From contig CAJNDS010002067.1 in NCBI GenBank assembly GCA_905221605.1, positions 223,501 through 287,500 on the forward strand: DNA of 64,000 nucleotides, given 5' to 3'. The notes under the pieces were generated by a model, which was not told the DNA's origin, ran no database searches, and saw only the letters and a program-made list of their open reading frames with translations. The translations under genes were made by a program, and so were the position numbers. How positions within the stretch are numbered: the first letter of the stretch is position 1; the number at the start of each line of letters is the position of its first letter. The stretch is from Symbiodinium natans. Lineage: Eukaryota > Sar > Dinophyceae > Suessiales > Symbiodiniaceae. Below, in pieces: positions 1 to 12,060 of the stretch.

Positions 1-1627
1 TCTGCCCTGAGAGGCTCCCGGAAAATTAAAATTATTAAAATTATAAAAATTATTAAAATTATTAAAATTATTAAAATTATTAAAATTCTTAATTTCTGCC
101 CTGGGAGGCTCCCGGAAAATTAAAATATTAAAATTATTAAAATTATTAAAATTATTAAAATTATTAAAATTATTAAAATTATTAAAATTATTAAAATTAT
201 TAATTTCTGCCCTGAGAGGCTCCCGGAAAATTAAAATTATTAAAATTATTAAAATTATTAATTTCTGCCCTGAGAGGCTCCCGGAAAATTAAAATTATTA
301 AAATTATTAAAATTATTAAAATTATTAAAATTATTAAAATTATTAAAATTATTAATTTCTGCCCTGAGAGGCTCCCGGAAAATTAAAATTATTAAAATTA
401 TTAAAATTATTAAAATTATTAAAATTATTAAAATTATTAATTTCTGCTCTGAGAGGCTCCCGGAAAATTAAAACTATTAAAATTATTAAAAATATTAAAA
501 TTATTATTTTCTGCCCTGAGAGGCTCCCGGAAAACTAAAATTATTAAAATTATTAAAATTATTAAAATTATTAAAATTGTTAAAATTATTAAAATTATGA
601 AACCATTAATAATTAACATTTTAATAATTTTAATAATTTTAATCATTTTAATAATTTTAATTTTCCGGGAGTCTCCCAGGGCAGAAATTAATAATTTTAA
701 TAATTTTAATAATTTTAATAATTTTAATAATTTTAATAATTTTAATAATTTTAATAATTTTAATAATTTTAATTTTCCGGGAGCCTCCCAGGGCAGAAAC
801 TAATATTTTTAAAAATTTTAATAATTTTAATAATTTTAATAATTTAATTTTCCGGGAGCCTCTCAGGGCAGAAATTAATAATTTTAATAATTTTAATAAT
901 TTTAATAATTTTAATAATTTTAATAATTTTAATAATTTTAATTTTCCGGGAGCCTCTCAGGGCAGAAATTAATAATTTTAATTATTTTAATAATTTTAAT
1001 AATTTTAATAATTTTAATAATTTTAATTTTCCGGTAGCCTCCCAGGGCAGAAATTAATAATTTTAATAGTTTTAATAATTTTAATAATTTTAATAGTTTT
1101 AATTTTCCGGGAGCCTCTCAGAGCAGAAATTAATAATTTTAATAATTTTAATAATTTTAATAATTTTAATTTTCGGGGAGCCTCTCAGGGCAGAAATTAA
1201 TAATTTTAATAGTTTTAATAATTTTAATAATTTTAATAATTTTAATAATTTTAATAATTTTAATTTTCCGGGAGCCTCTCAGGGCAGAAATTAATAATTT
1301 TAATATTTTTAATAATTTTAATAATCTTAATAATTTTAATAATTTTAATGATTTTAATTTTCCGGGAGCCTCTCATGGCAGAAATTAATAATTTTAATAA
1401 TTTTAATAATTTTAATAATTTTAATAATTTTAATAATTTTAATAATTTTAATAATTTTAAAATTTTTAATTTTCCGGGAGCCTCTCAGGGCAGAAATTAA
1501 TAATTTTAATAATTTTAATATTGTTAATAATTTTAATTTTCCGGGAGCCTCTCAGGATTATTAAAAATATTAAAATTATTAAAATTATTAAATGATTAAA
1601 ATTATTAAAATTATTAATTTCTGCCAA
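1..1627. repeat. AT-rich satellite with 20-bp GC core, inverted about its centre
   Basis: About 18 copies of a GC-rich core (CTGCCCTGAGAGGCTCCCGG) are separated by runs of a 9-bp unit (ATTAAAATT). From 1 to about 600 the core reads in this orientation (7 copies, near 2, 97, 206, 267, 358, 442 and 509). From about 660 to 1556 it reads as the reverse complement (11 copies). At 1556 the last core is cut short and the spacer flips back. The spacer length varies from copy to copy. Short open frames here (Asn/Phe- or Ile-rich) come only from the 9-bp spacer and are not genes. Confidence 0.95.
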
Positions 1628-1650
1628 CGTCCTTTTGAAATCCGACCGTA

Positions 1651-1744
1651 GGGTCTATTTAGAAGCCGTGCTCTTCTAGGTTTATTACATTTAGGTATAT
1701 GGACCTGTATTATAAATCACAAGCCCCAGCTTCTAAATAGACCC
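1651..1744. mobile_element. Small inverted-repeat (MITE-like) element
   Basis: A 16-base arm GGGTCTATTTAGAAGC at 1651-1666 is matched by its reverse complement at 1729-1744, around a 62-base AT-rich loop. It sits just outside the AT satellite. No ORF is present. It could be a non-autonomous DNA element or a hairpin of other origin; I see no second copy in the window. Confidence 0.5.
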
Positions 1745-1745
1745 G

Positions 1746-2845
1746 GTTTTGCTCACACACGGGGGGGGGGGTCGAGCAACCCAGGGTTCTTAATTAAGGT
1801 CTCTAACCCAAGGTTTCCTAATACTCCCTAGGCTCCCTAAGCTTCCCTAAGGTTCCCTAGGTACCTACCCTTTCAGATGAACCCCCACCCCCCCTCCCTT
1901 AAGAACCCTACCCCCGCTACACCCCGTACTCCCAAAAAGGCTCCCGAGGCTCCCTAAACTTTTAAGTTGTGCCTTGAAAACCCAAAACCCAGATCACATG
2001 TAGACATTAAGCCCTAAACCCCAAACCCCAAACCCTTCGGAGCTCTAACGCCCTAAGCTCCAAACCCGAAGCCCTCACAAGCGCCAGGCGGGTGCAAAAG
2101 CCTCGGTTGTAAACCCTAAACCCTAAACCCGAAACCCAAAACCCCCTGAACCTTTTGGGGGGGGACTTCAGCAACTTCTGAGGTTGGGGTAGAACTACAA
2201 GAAAAACTGGGCTCTAGACCCCAACCCCAAACTCCAAAACCCTAAGCCCTAAACCCTCAAAACCCTCAAAACCCTCAAAGCCCCCCAAACCTTCAAAACC
2301 CGCAAAACCCCTCAAAAGGCCCCAAAAGCCCCTCAAAAAAGCCCTCAAAAAAGAAACTCAACAGCCCCCAAAAGCGGTGCACTCAAAGAGGCTCCAGGGT
2401 GCCCCGGCCGGGGAAGTTCTCCAGTAGGCTGCCTCAGCAGGTGCGGAGGGCTTCTTTTCTTGTAGGGTTGAGGGTTTAGGGTTTAGGGTTTAGGGTTTAG
2501 GGTTTAGGGTTTAGGGTTTAGGGTTTAGGGTTTAGGGTTTAGGGTTTAGGGTTTAGGGCTTAGGGTTTAGGGTTTAGGGCTCAGGGCTCAGGGCTCAGGG
2601 CTCAGGGCTCAGGGCTCAGAGTCCGGGGCCAAGGGTTTGGGGTTTAGGCTTTAGGGTTTAGGGATTTACATGGTCCCGTAGTCTGGGGCCCTTAAAAGGG
2701 GGGGCCCCTTTATATACAAGAGAAGGCCTGGTCGTCTCGAGACCCGACCCAAAGGGGAGGGTAGGTTTACTTGCTGCTTCTTCTACAAGTTTCGGAGATT
2801 CCGTTCTCTATGTTAGCGGGCGGGGGGGGTCACCCGAGATTAACC
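1746..2845. repeat. Degenerate telomere-type patchwork
   Basis: A mix of degenerate CCCTAAA-type sequence (1780-2340), about 120 bases of unique filler, then a G-strand block of about fifteen TTTAGGG units (2467-2575), followed by a homogeneous run of GGGCTCA units (2576-2617). I see no gene. Confidence 0.85.
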
Positions 2846-2848
2846 CGC

Positions 2849-3217
2849 CTTTACAACCAGAATCCCTACTTTACAACCAGAATCCCCACTTTGCAACCAC
2901 GAACGCCATGTTCGACATGAGAATCCCTACTTTACAACTCGTCAACGTGAGAACCTCTACTTTACAACTGGACCAACAACTCTCTCCCTCTCTCTCTCTC
3001 TCTCTCTCCATCTCTGTCTGTCTCTCGCTCTCTCGCTCTCTCTCGCTCTCTCTCGCTCTCTCTCGCTCCCTCCTCCTTCCCTCCCTCTCCTCCCTCCCTC
3101 CCTCCCTCCCTCCCTCCCTCGCTCTCTCACAACTTTCTCTCTCTCTCTCTCTCCTCCTCTCTCGCTCTCTCTCTCCTCCCTCTCTCTCACTTCTCAATCA
3201 CTCACTCACTCACTCAC

Positions 3218-3256
<39 letters not shown>

Positions 3257-3511
3257 GTCTCTCCATTATACATCATGCACTATGTGCCATACAGTCTATA
3301 CTATATACTATATATTTCTCTGTATATCTGTCATACCACCATCACCACTTTCAAACGTGCATGGTTGCTCTAAAGGGTGATGGTGGGAGTTTCAGTTCTT
3401 GACTCCTTAAGTATATCTGCCTATAAGCAGCTTGCCCGTGCGGTTGCAAAGTGGGGGTTGCAAAGCAGGGCTTCTGGTTGTAAAGTGGGGATTCTGGTTG
3501 TAAAGCGGGGT
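2849..3511. repeat. Pyrimidine microsatellite between inverted 20-bp repeats
   Basis: 2979-3252 is a CT/CTCC/CACT microsatellite. On the left (2849-2968) a 20-bp unit, TTTACAACCAGAATCCCCAC and variants, is repeated about five times. On the right (3442-3510) the reverse complement of the same unit is repeated about four times. The open frames here (Ser/Leu-rich and Arg/Glu-rich) are microsatellite artefacts. Confidence 0.85.
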
Positions 3512-3629
3512 GCACGCCGGGGGGGATTGGGGGGGTGGGGGGGGGACGGGGGATATTTGTGTTGGGGTTTCTATTCTAGCTCAATTTCTGAGAATTCTGG
3601 TGCTCAAAAGGGACCACACCATGCACGCA

Positions 3630-4560
3630 TACTCCCTTAAAGGGTTCAGGGTTTAGGGTTTCAGGCTTTCGAGTTTAGGGAACATAAGGCGCCTCCTGCC
3701 CGACGGTAAAGGCCGTTGACGAAAACTTGAGCACTTAGAAGATGGGGGTTTAGGGGTTCAAGGTTTAGGGTTTAGGGTTTAGGGTTTGGGGTTTAGGGTT
3801 TAGGGGGCTGGCAGGCCCCAGAATCCCAAGTTCGGCAAGAATGTGTTTTGGGGTTTAGGGTTTAGGGTATATATATTGGTGGTTAGGTTTAGGGTTTTGG
3901 GTTTAGGGTTTAGGGTTTAGGGCTTCGGGCTTCGGGATTCGGGCTTAGGGCTTAGGGCTTAGGGCTTAGGGCTCAGGGATTAGGGCTCAGGGCTTAGAGT
4001 CAGGGTTTAGGGTTTCGGGTTTAGGGTTTAGGATTTAGGGTTTAGGGTTTAGGGTTTAGGGTTGACTAGTGGACATGGAATTCCCTGTCGGCTGGCCCTT
4101 GCCGCACGTGGGCAGAATCATCAGCCGGTCGCCCTGCTCCAAATCCAGCCCTGCGCACCGCGAGTGCTGTGAGGAAACCGAAACCGCACCGCAACTCCAC
4201 GCGTCTTCTCCCTACATCCCTAAATCCCTAAATCCCTAAATCCACCCTAAACCCTAACCCTGAACCCTAAACCCTAAACCCTGACCCCTAAAAACCCGCA
4301 ACCCTTAAACTTCCTGAACCTGCGGCAGGGTCGCAACGCGCGAGCGGGGTCCCGGCCCTCTCGCAGGCGGCCAGATAAACCCCCTTTTCACGGTTTAGGG
4401 TTTAGGGTTTAGGGTTTAGGGTTTAGGGTTTAGGGTTTAGGCTTAGGGCTTAGGGCTTAGGGCTTAGGGCTTAGGGCTTAGGGCTTAGGGCTTAGGGCTT
4501 AGGGCTTAGGGCTTAGGGCTTAAGGCTTAGGGCTTAGGGCTTAGGGTTTAGGGTTAGGGG
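3630..4560. repeat. Telomere-type blocks, both strands
   Basis: TTTAGGG blocks occur at 3640-3660, 3750-3810, 3850-4062 and 4393-4440, with CCCTAAA types at 4220-4290. 4440-4545 is a homogeneous run of about fifteen units of the variant TTAGGGC. Short unique fillers lie between. No gene is seen. Confidence 0.85.
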
Positions 4561-5380
4561 CATATAAAGGAATCAGCAAGTAGGTCCTTGGAGGTTCACA
4601 CTTAGTAGCTTTCGAAGTATCTCAAACGAAGTCAACCTGTCTTTTTCCCTGTACAAAATTCGATGGCAAGAAGGACCCCCTGAACCCTAAACCCTAAAAC
4701 TCTAAAACCCTGAAGCTAAAACCCTCAAACCCGAAAACCCTAAAACCCTAAACCCTATTCCCAAAACCCAAAACCCTAAAAACCCTAAAAACCCTAAACC
4801 TCTAAACGCAAAGGCAGTTTCGATCACAGCCGCCCAAAGTTCTTGACGAAGGAAAAACCGTGGGTATCCATTATAGGGTTTAGGTTTTATGTGGTCTGGG
4901 AATTACATGTTTTAGGGTTTGTATGGTAGGCTCCTCAGTTCTGCGTTGCAAGTGCCTTAAACAAGCATAGCTCATATATGGGTCTCGAAATTTCCAAGGA
5001 CCCCACAAATGGCACCCCGAAATGTCATACATTTCCCTAGAAGCTGTACCTATAATAATTACCCATGAACCACAAAATGCCCCAAAGATTGACGCCTGTT
5101 GTTGAAGGTTGTAAGGTTTTGTTTTCAGAGCCTGAACACATTTAGGGTCGAGGATGATAGGGGTTTCATTTACGGACTAGGAATACGGGTACGCCGGGTA
5201 CGCAGCACAAAGCAGGATTTCCGTCGGGATCGATGGTACCCTAAACCCTAAACCCTAAACCCTAAACCCTAAACCTGCCAACAGGAAAAGCCTGAAGTGT
5301 CGTCTCCCATGCTCAGCGGCTGCTGGCATTGCAGCTGCAAAGAGTTTATCAGACCCTGGCGAGCTCGGCTGTCCTAACGA
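4561..5380. other. Low-repeat filler with short CCCTAAA blocks
   Basis: Mostly unique sequence with degenerate CCCTAAA types at 4680-4805 and 5231-5275. No ORF with codon character, no tRNA fold and no recognisable element was seen. Confidence 0.6.
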
Positions 5381-5383
5381 AAT

Positions 5384-5506
5384 AGGGTTTAGGGTTTAGG
5401 GTTTAGGGTTTGGGGTTTAGGGTTTAGGGTTTAGGGTTTAGGGTTTAGGGTTTAGGGTTTAGGGTTTAGGGTTTGGGGTTTGGGGTTTGGGGTTTGGGGT
5501 TTGGGA
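5384..5506 (+). repeat. Interstitial TTTAGGG block grading into TTTGGGG
   Basis: About twelve perfect or near-perfect TTTAGGG units are followed from 5471 by five units of the variant TTTGGGG. Filler and the hairpin element at 5582-5681 follow. Confidence 0.9.
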
Positions 5507-5581
5507 GCTTCTTGCACTCCAAAGTTGACTCTTGCACAGCCCAAGAGTAGGCGCACATCGACATCAACCTTGGTCACATTC

Positions 5582-5681
5582 TTGGGATGCTCCCCCTTGT
5601 ACTCTCAGTCCTTCATGGGGATTCTAGTAGGGGGTACGATAGTCCCTACCAAGGACTGTTTGTAGAAGGGGAACATCCCAA
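5582..5681. mobile_element. MITE-like hairpin, family 1, copy A
   Basis: Terminal arms TTGGGATGCTCCCCCTTGTA and (reverse) ...AAGGGGAACATCCCAA flank a second pair of arms, CAGTCCTT... / ...AAGGACTG. The element is about 100 bp and non-coding. Related copies in the window lie at 7776, 8776 (partial), 24629, 28660, 32135 (left half), 38677 (partial), 48110 and 48478, so this is a dispersed family, probably a non-autonomous DNA transposon. Confidence 0.75.
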
Positions 5682-5837
5682 GTCACACCACCATGAGCCC
5701 AGAGCGCCTGATCCAGAGTGCTTTCTTCTCGCGCTCAGTCTGCAACAGCTCGGCAATTTCTCTGCTTCACCAGGCTTAATCTGGTTAATTTTGGGGGCTT
5801 GGGGTTTAGGATTGTTAGGTTGGATTTAAGGCTTAAT

Positions 5838-6810
5838 TTAGGGTTTAGGGTCTAGGGTTTAGGGTTTAGGGTTTAGGGTTCAGGGTTCAGGGTTTAGGGT
5901 TTAGGGTTTAGGGTTTAGGGTTTAGGGTTTAGGGTTTAGGGTTTAGGGTTTGGGGTTAGGGTTTAGGGTTTAGGGTTTTATTTGGGGTCCAGGGTCTTCC
6001 CAGGCGCCTCGAACCTCGGGCAGTTCGCACATCTGCCTCGCAACGCCCTCCCCCCGAAGACTCCAGGGTTCATTGGGTTTTGGGTTTAGGGTTTAGGGTT
6101 TAGGGTATGTTTACATGAAGTTCGACCCGGAGAGCCCAAGACAGCTGATGTAATTCATGAGTATACCTTAAACTTTGAGTAGGGATCCCTATTCAATTTT
6201 GGGTAGTATTAGGGTTTAGGGTTTAGGGTTTAGGGTTTAGGGTTTAGGGTTTAGGGTTTAGGGTTTAGGGTTTAGGGTTTAGGGTTTAGGGTTTAGGGTT
6301 TAGGGAGTACTCCTTAATTCAGGGGGATTGGGCTCGCTTGGGAAGCGCGCCCTGAATTCGGCTTTGCCACTCAGAGCATATCTCCCCCACCCTACGAACC
6401 CTAGCATTTATAATTCATACCCATGAACCGAGAAATGATACCCTTTAAGGTGTAGGGATTGGGATTTAGGGTTTAGGGTTTAGGGTTTAGAGTTTAGGGT
6501 TTAGGGTTTAGGGTTTGGGGTTTGGGGTTTGGGGTTTGGGGTTTGGGGTTTGGGGTTTGGGGTTTGGGGTTTGGGGTTTGGGGCAGTGGGGTTTGGGGCA
6601 GTGGGGCAGCGGGGGTTCCCGTCGCATGCCCCGCACTGTAGGCCCCAAATTCTTGCACTGATCCCCCTTTCGACCGACGTCGGTCAGTCTAAGAACCTCA
6701 ACACGAAGCCACCCAAACCCTGCAAAAGGAGTTCAAAGTCTTCTGAAGACCCACCCTAAAGCCTAAACCCTAAACCCTAAACCCTAAACCCTAAACCCTA
6801 AACCCTAAAC
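5838..6810. repeat. Telomere-type blocks with fillers
   Basis: TTTAGGG blocks lie at 5838-5975, 6074-6105, 6207-6305 and 6465-6515. A TTTGGGG variant block lies at 6516-6590, and CCCTAAA follows at 6757-6812. Fillers of 60-160 bases between them are unique. The Gly/Phe/Trp-rich frames here come from the repeat itself. Confidence 0.9.
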
Positions 6811-6812
6811 CC

Positions 6813-7775
6813 CAGAACGAGAGCTGAACCTTATACCGCCCAAGCTCCCAAGGCCTAAGTCCCCCCCCCCCCCCCCCGCCCCTAGCAAGCTGCAGCCGGG
6901 CGACCCCGACGCACAATCGAGCTCCTGCTTTAGTAGGGGTTTTAGGGTTTTGCTTGTGCGGCTAAGGGCTTGTTCATCTGCGAAGTCACAAAAAACGCTT
7001 AGATGTTTGGGCAGCAGGCGGAAGGCATCAAAACTGCGATGCAAGAGGTCTGCAGCTCGTTCCACGAACTCGGGTGTTCGAAAACTGCCCACAAAGAATT
7101 GAATACTCCAAAACCAGGGTGGCGAGACACTGAAGATACCCATCACCCGTGCGGGGGCCGACGGGAGGCTCATTTGGGCGGTGCTGTGCAGGTGAGGTCG
7201 CTGTGCTGGGCCCATCCAAGGGGTTGCTTTGGTGTGGTCCAGACTGCACTTGAAGGGGTTTAGGGTTTCGGGTTTAAGGTTCGGGCTTTTTGGTGCAGGG
7301 TGGCGAGTTGCAAAACTGCCCACATTGCCCACTTACAGCTCTCGGGGACAGCAGGGGTTAAGCCCTAAACCCTAAACTGTAGCAGGCCCTTGGCAGCGGA
7401 CGCCTGCATGGCCTTGCGGCACATATGTGAAAGGAGGTCGGTATTGCAAAAGAATTCGCTTGCGTGGACCTAAACAACGCAGCACAGGTACCATCGTTTT
7501 GCGAGAGAGGGCTTGCGAAGCCTGCGAGGGCCCCCGCAGCACAGAGAATACAGGGGTCGGAAGACTTACCGAGAGAATTCCCATATGGCCCCTACATAAC
7601 TACACTAGAATAACCCCCCCCCCCCCCTCCCCAAACCCCATTCTAAATACTAAGGCCCCTAGAGTACTTGACACGCCCGTGGCAGCGTTTTGTGACTGGC
7701 GCTGTTGTGGCCAACCTCCGCGGCTTGTGTGCCAGCGCTTTAGGAGAGTACACACAATACTTGAAGGTTCATGGG
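6813..7775. other. Unique filler, no recognised gene
   Basis: Largely unique sequence with a poly-C tract at about 6861-6878 and a few telomere-type units at 7259-7275 and 7362-7376. Frames of 70-175 residues are open on both strands at 6805-7332 and 7427-7936, but none shows a recognisable domain and they overlap antisense to each other. I do not call a gene. Confidence 0.4.
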
Positions 7776-7877
7776 TTGGGATGTACCCCCTTTTACTAAC
7801 AGCCCTTAATCGGGATTCTAGCACCACCCTCTTATACTCCCTACTACGGACTGTTCGCATAGGGGGGAACATCCCAA
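7776..7877. mobile_element. MITE-like hairpin, family 1, copy B
   Basis: The left arm TTGGGATGTACCCCCTTTTA and right arm ending GGGGGGAACATCCCAA match copy A, with internal CAGCCCTTAATCGGGAT / GGACTG arms. Just upstream (7761-7775) is ACTTGAAGGTTCATGGG, a piece of the third hairpin family. Confidence 0.75.
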
Positions 7878-7959
7878 TTCATGGGTACTTACAGGTAGGT
7901 TATTGGTTGAGTAACAATGGCTGTAGCAGATTATAACCTTGCAAAGGATATAGATTTCT

Positions 7960-10000
7960 ATATATAACCTCCAACCCTGAACCCCGAACACGGTTGAGGG
8001 GTTAGCGTTCAGGGATAAGGGTTTAGAGTTGAAGGTTTAGTGTTCAGGGATAAAAGGGTTTAGAGTTGAGGGTCTAGTGTTTAGGGTTTCGGGGCTTCGT
8101 TTCGGATTTCGAGCGTGCAAGGCCTCAAACCCCTAACCTTGAAAGCACCCAAATGCCATTCAGCTCAGGGCCTCAAACCTTACAACCCCCTCGCCAAACC
8201 CGAACCGCAACCTTTAACCCCAAACCCTAAACCCAAAGCCTAAAGCCCAAACCCTAAACCCTAAACCCCAAACCCCCAACCCTAAACCCTAAACCCACCC
8301 CAAATGTCACTCCGCTCCTGGTTGGCGAACGGGCCAAAGACCTGAATGCGGCCCGCTTCGACTGTGAAGTCTCCTGGATCCTGGAAAAGGAGCTTGGGTT
8401 TCAGGGTTTAGGGTTTGGGGTGTAGGGTTTGATTTAAAATAGGTTTCCATGTAACCAAAAGGTGTTGAAGGTTGACTACTCAGTCCCTACTTAAGGGGTG
8501 TTACGGTGTTAGGGTTCAGGGTTTAACAGCGTTGGACTATGGAAAATGGAAGGCCCATCAAGTATCACCCAGCCCGCACCGTCTAAGGTCCTAAGCTTTG
8601 GGTGTCTATACTAGGGGTCAGGGGCCCCCTATTTTCCTGAACCCCCACAATCAAGATCGGAACCTTTCAGAGAGCGCAGCAGTGGAGGCTGGAGGAGGGG
8701 GCGCCAGAACCCATTTTTTCACGTCAGCGGCCCCTGGATCGGATGAAGACCTGCTGAGTTATAAAAACCCAAGAAATGGATGTTCCCCGGATGAAGGACT
8801 GTTAGTATAAGGGGGAACATCCCAACATAAACGCCCTAACCAAGGCCCCCTTCAGACCCCAAGAGGTAAGCACCCAGTTCACGTGCCAGAAGACCCCAAG
8901 TCAACTGTCTTGCTCACTCTTCTGAACCTTCTAGGTGTCGCTCAACTACTAAACCCCAAGCTCTTGAAGGTAGGAGCCGCCACGAACGCTAAACCCGACG
9001 CAACATTCACAGAAGGACCCCTAACACCCCCAGACACGAAACCCTAAAGCCCCAAACTCAACAGTCCTCAACCCTTAAAACCCGAAGGCTTCCAGCCCCA
9101 AACGCGACACCCCCTTTAGGCCTAAACAGCCAGAGTGCTGGCAACCTGGAATCCCTGAAGTCTATGGAGGGTCCAGGGTTTTAGGTGTTTAGGGGCTTAG
9201 GGTCTTAGGGCCGTAGGGGCTTAGGGTTTTAGGGTTTTAGGGTGTTTGGGGTTTGGGGTTTTAGGGGTTTAGGGGTTTAGGGGTTTGGGGGTTTTAGGGC
9301 GGTACTAAGCCGATCTCCCCAATGCTCAGTAAGGGCGGGCCCTTCATTCATGAGGGCCGCTTTAAGGCTTTTTCAGGTCTGCAGGGTCTCATAGTTTAGG
9401 GTTTAGGGTTTAGGGTTTCGGGTTTAGAGTTTAAGGGTTTAGGGGTTTAGGGTTTACTGTCTGACAACCTGAAACCCCACAGTAAGCCCGCCTCACAGCT
9501 GCTCTCGGTGCCGGAGCACCAACACAGGTAGTACCCGAAGGACTCCTGGACACTTGAGGGTAGCTTTCCCCAGGGCAGGCCCCTCAACCCTCAACCCTAA
9601 ACCCCAAACCCAAACCCTAAACCCTAAACCCAAAACCCTACACCCAAAACCCTAAACCCTAAACCCTAAAGGCCTTAGGAGTTCGGGTTGAGGGGCTGAG
9701 GAAGATCCTACACCCCCCGGAGCCCCCAAGACCTCAACAGCCCTCAACGCGCATGCTGCGCATGGGATCCTTCAGCGGCTTTGGGGTTTCTGGTTTAGGG
9801 TCAAGGGCTTAGGGTTTAGGGTTTAAGGTTCAGGGTTTAGGGTTTAGGGTTCAGGGTTTAGGGTTTGGGTTTTGGGGTTTAGGGTCTAGAGGTTTTTGGG
9901 TTTTGGAGTCAGGGTTTGGGTTTCAGGGCTCGAAATGTTTCGCCTGATATAAGCCGGGTCAGACAGACCATCTTGGGGGGCACTTCGGTGGATTTGGGAG
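7960..10000. repeat. Degenerate telomere-type patchwork
   Basis: Short and often mutated TTTAGGG/CCCTAAA blocks (for example 7985-8090, 8219-8305, 9176-9295, 9388-9450, 9587-9668 and 9796-9920) alternate strand among unique fillers. A partial copy of hairpin family 1 lies at 8776-8825. No gene is recognised. Confidence 0.75.
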
Positions 10001-10011
10001 GCTCATAAAAT

Positions 10012-10015
10012 TGGT

Positions 10016-10057
<42 letters not shown>

Positions 10058-10074
10058 GGGCGGGAGGGGGGGGG
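10012..10074 (+). repeat. Long poly-G tract
   Basis: An almost pure run of about 55 G residues is interrupted only by one A and one C near its 3' end. Several G4 structures could form. The exact length in the genome is uncertain because such runs are hard to sequence. Confidence 0.8.
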
Positions 10075-10149
10075 TTTAGGCTTTAGGAAAAGGGGTTAGA
10101 CTTCAAGGGCACCCAAAAGCTTCCTAAACCCGGAACCCCCTGCACCCAA

Positions 10150-12060
10150 CTAACCCTAAACCCGAAACTCTAAACCCTAAACCCTAAACCCTAAACCCTA
10201 AACCCTAAACCCTAAACCCCCTAACGCAGATCAAGCTGCCGGATCTTCGAGGAACACCCCCAGGTCCAACCTTGGAGCTCTGAGAATCTGGGGCCGAAGT
10301 CTCTACAGGGCTTAAGGGTTAGGGTCTAGGGTTTAGGGTTTAGGGTTTGGGGTTTAGGGTTTAGGGTTTAGGGTTTAGGGTTTAGGGTTTAGGGTTTAGG
10401 GTTTGGGGTTTGGGGTTTGGGGTTTAGGGTTTAGGGTTTAGGGTTTAGAGGGTTAAGGGAAACTCTACACAAGCCCCCTGAAAACTTTTGGCAAAACCCT
10501 AAGCCGCGGAGCCGCTCTGTTCCCTAAACAGACACCCCACGACCCCCCGGCCCTAAACAGATACCCTGCGCACCCCTTAAAAACCTACACATAGGCTCTA
10601 CCAACCCAAAACTCTTCACAAAAACCCCGGCTAGCAGCCGAGGGTTTTGGGCTGAAGGTTCGAAGTTTCGGATTTGGGGCGGAGGTTAGGGTTTCGGGAT
10701 TAAGGCGTTGGAGCTGAGGGCTGAGGGTTTGGGGTTCTGGGGTTTAGGCCCAGGTATAAATGCTTAAACTCAAATTGGGCCCGCGCAGAAGCTGCGCTTC
10801 CTCGCCAAAGTTTGCTGTCCTCGACAGAAGCCAACACGCTTCGGCCCCCAAAACCTCGAACCCTACCCCAAAAACCACAAACCTAAAACACCCACAACCC
10901 TAAACCACCCTAACCCCTAACTGCAATCCAAAACCCCCTAATTAAAGCCTAAACACCCACCCAAACTAGGCTGCCCAGTAACCAAGGCTTAAACAGGGTG
11001 CCCTTTTTTGCTTAAAGGGGTTTATAAGGGAACCTAAACCCCCAAAAAAGGGAATAAGGGTACTACTGGGCATCCTAGCAAACACACAGTATTCATAAAC
11101 ACATGATGCCGAAGCCTGAACTCTACACTTGTTATTCTTATTGCTAGTCTTTCTTTCGAATACGTTCACCCCAAACCCGAGCAACTTGACACGCGCTGCC
11201 GGGATCATCTGTGTTTGAACACTCCAAGAGCGCGCCGTGGGATATGGCCTATGGCTTAAGGTTTAGAGTTTAGGGTTCAGATGCCCGGGGGATTCTCGGG
11301 GGGGAAGGGGCGCTCCAACGAAAACTGCTGGATCCTCTGCAGATTCATTGGGGTTTAGGGTTTCGAGTGGAGGGCTTCGGGTTTAAGGGTTGCCAGATCA
11401 ACCCTTGCGGCCGTACTGCCATCACGATCTGTCACGTCCTTGTTGCCTGTAGGGTTGAGGGTTTAGGGTTTAGGGTTTAGGGCTTAGGGATTAGGGTTTA
11501 GGGTTTAGGGTTGGCGGGGCCCCACCCCAATCTCACGCGGGGGTGAACATGTTCATCACCTCCCCAGAAAGGGTTTAGGGCTTTAGGGTTAAGGGTGTAG
11601 AATTTAGGGCTTTAGGGTTTAGGGTTTAGGGTTTGGGGTTTAGGGTTTAGGTTTAAGGTTTAGGGTTTAGGGTTTAGGGTTTCGGGTTTAGGGTGTAGGG
11701 TTTAGGGTTTAGGGTTTAGGGTTTAGGGTTTAGGGTTTAGGGTTTAGGGTTTAGGGTTTAGGGTTTAGGGTTTAGGGTTTAGGGTTTAGGGTTTAGGGTT
11801 TAGGGTTTAGGGTTTAGGGTTTAGGGTTTAGGGTTTAGGGTTGACACGTCACTAAACCGCAAACCCTTAACCGGCTCGAAGCGTCTGATTCGCACAGCTG
11901 GTGCAGCCGGTGATTTCAGCAGGGATCAGCGACAAAGAGCCTCTCGACGCCCAACCGCGGTTTAGGGTTTAGGGTTTAGGGTTCAGGGTTAGGGTTGAGG
12001 GGGTGCCCTTTGAAAACTAGGTCAGTCGGCCCTGAAGCCTAAGCTGAAACCCCTGAACCC
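10150..12060. repeat. Telomere-type blocks including a 260-bp array
   Basis: CCCTAAA occurs at 10165-10222 and TTTAGGG (with TTTGGGG units) at 10318-10450. The largest block, 11580-11843, is mostly perfect TTTAGGG, about 20 uninterrupted units from 11700. Fillers at 10450-11450 hold degenerate repeats and unique sequence without a recognisable gene. Confidence 0.85.

Noticed and set aside
1-1627. CRISPR-like array (20-bp core with spacers)
   Set aside because: The spacers are simple 9-bp repeats, not unique sequence; orientation flips; and the rest of the window is eukaryotic.
2871-3402. Ser/Leu-rich and Arg/Glu-rich ORFs
   Set aside because: They are produced by the CT microsatellite.
6805-7936. 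Several 70-175-codon frames on both strands
   Set aside because: They overlap antisense, have no domain, and one runs into a telomere-type block.
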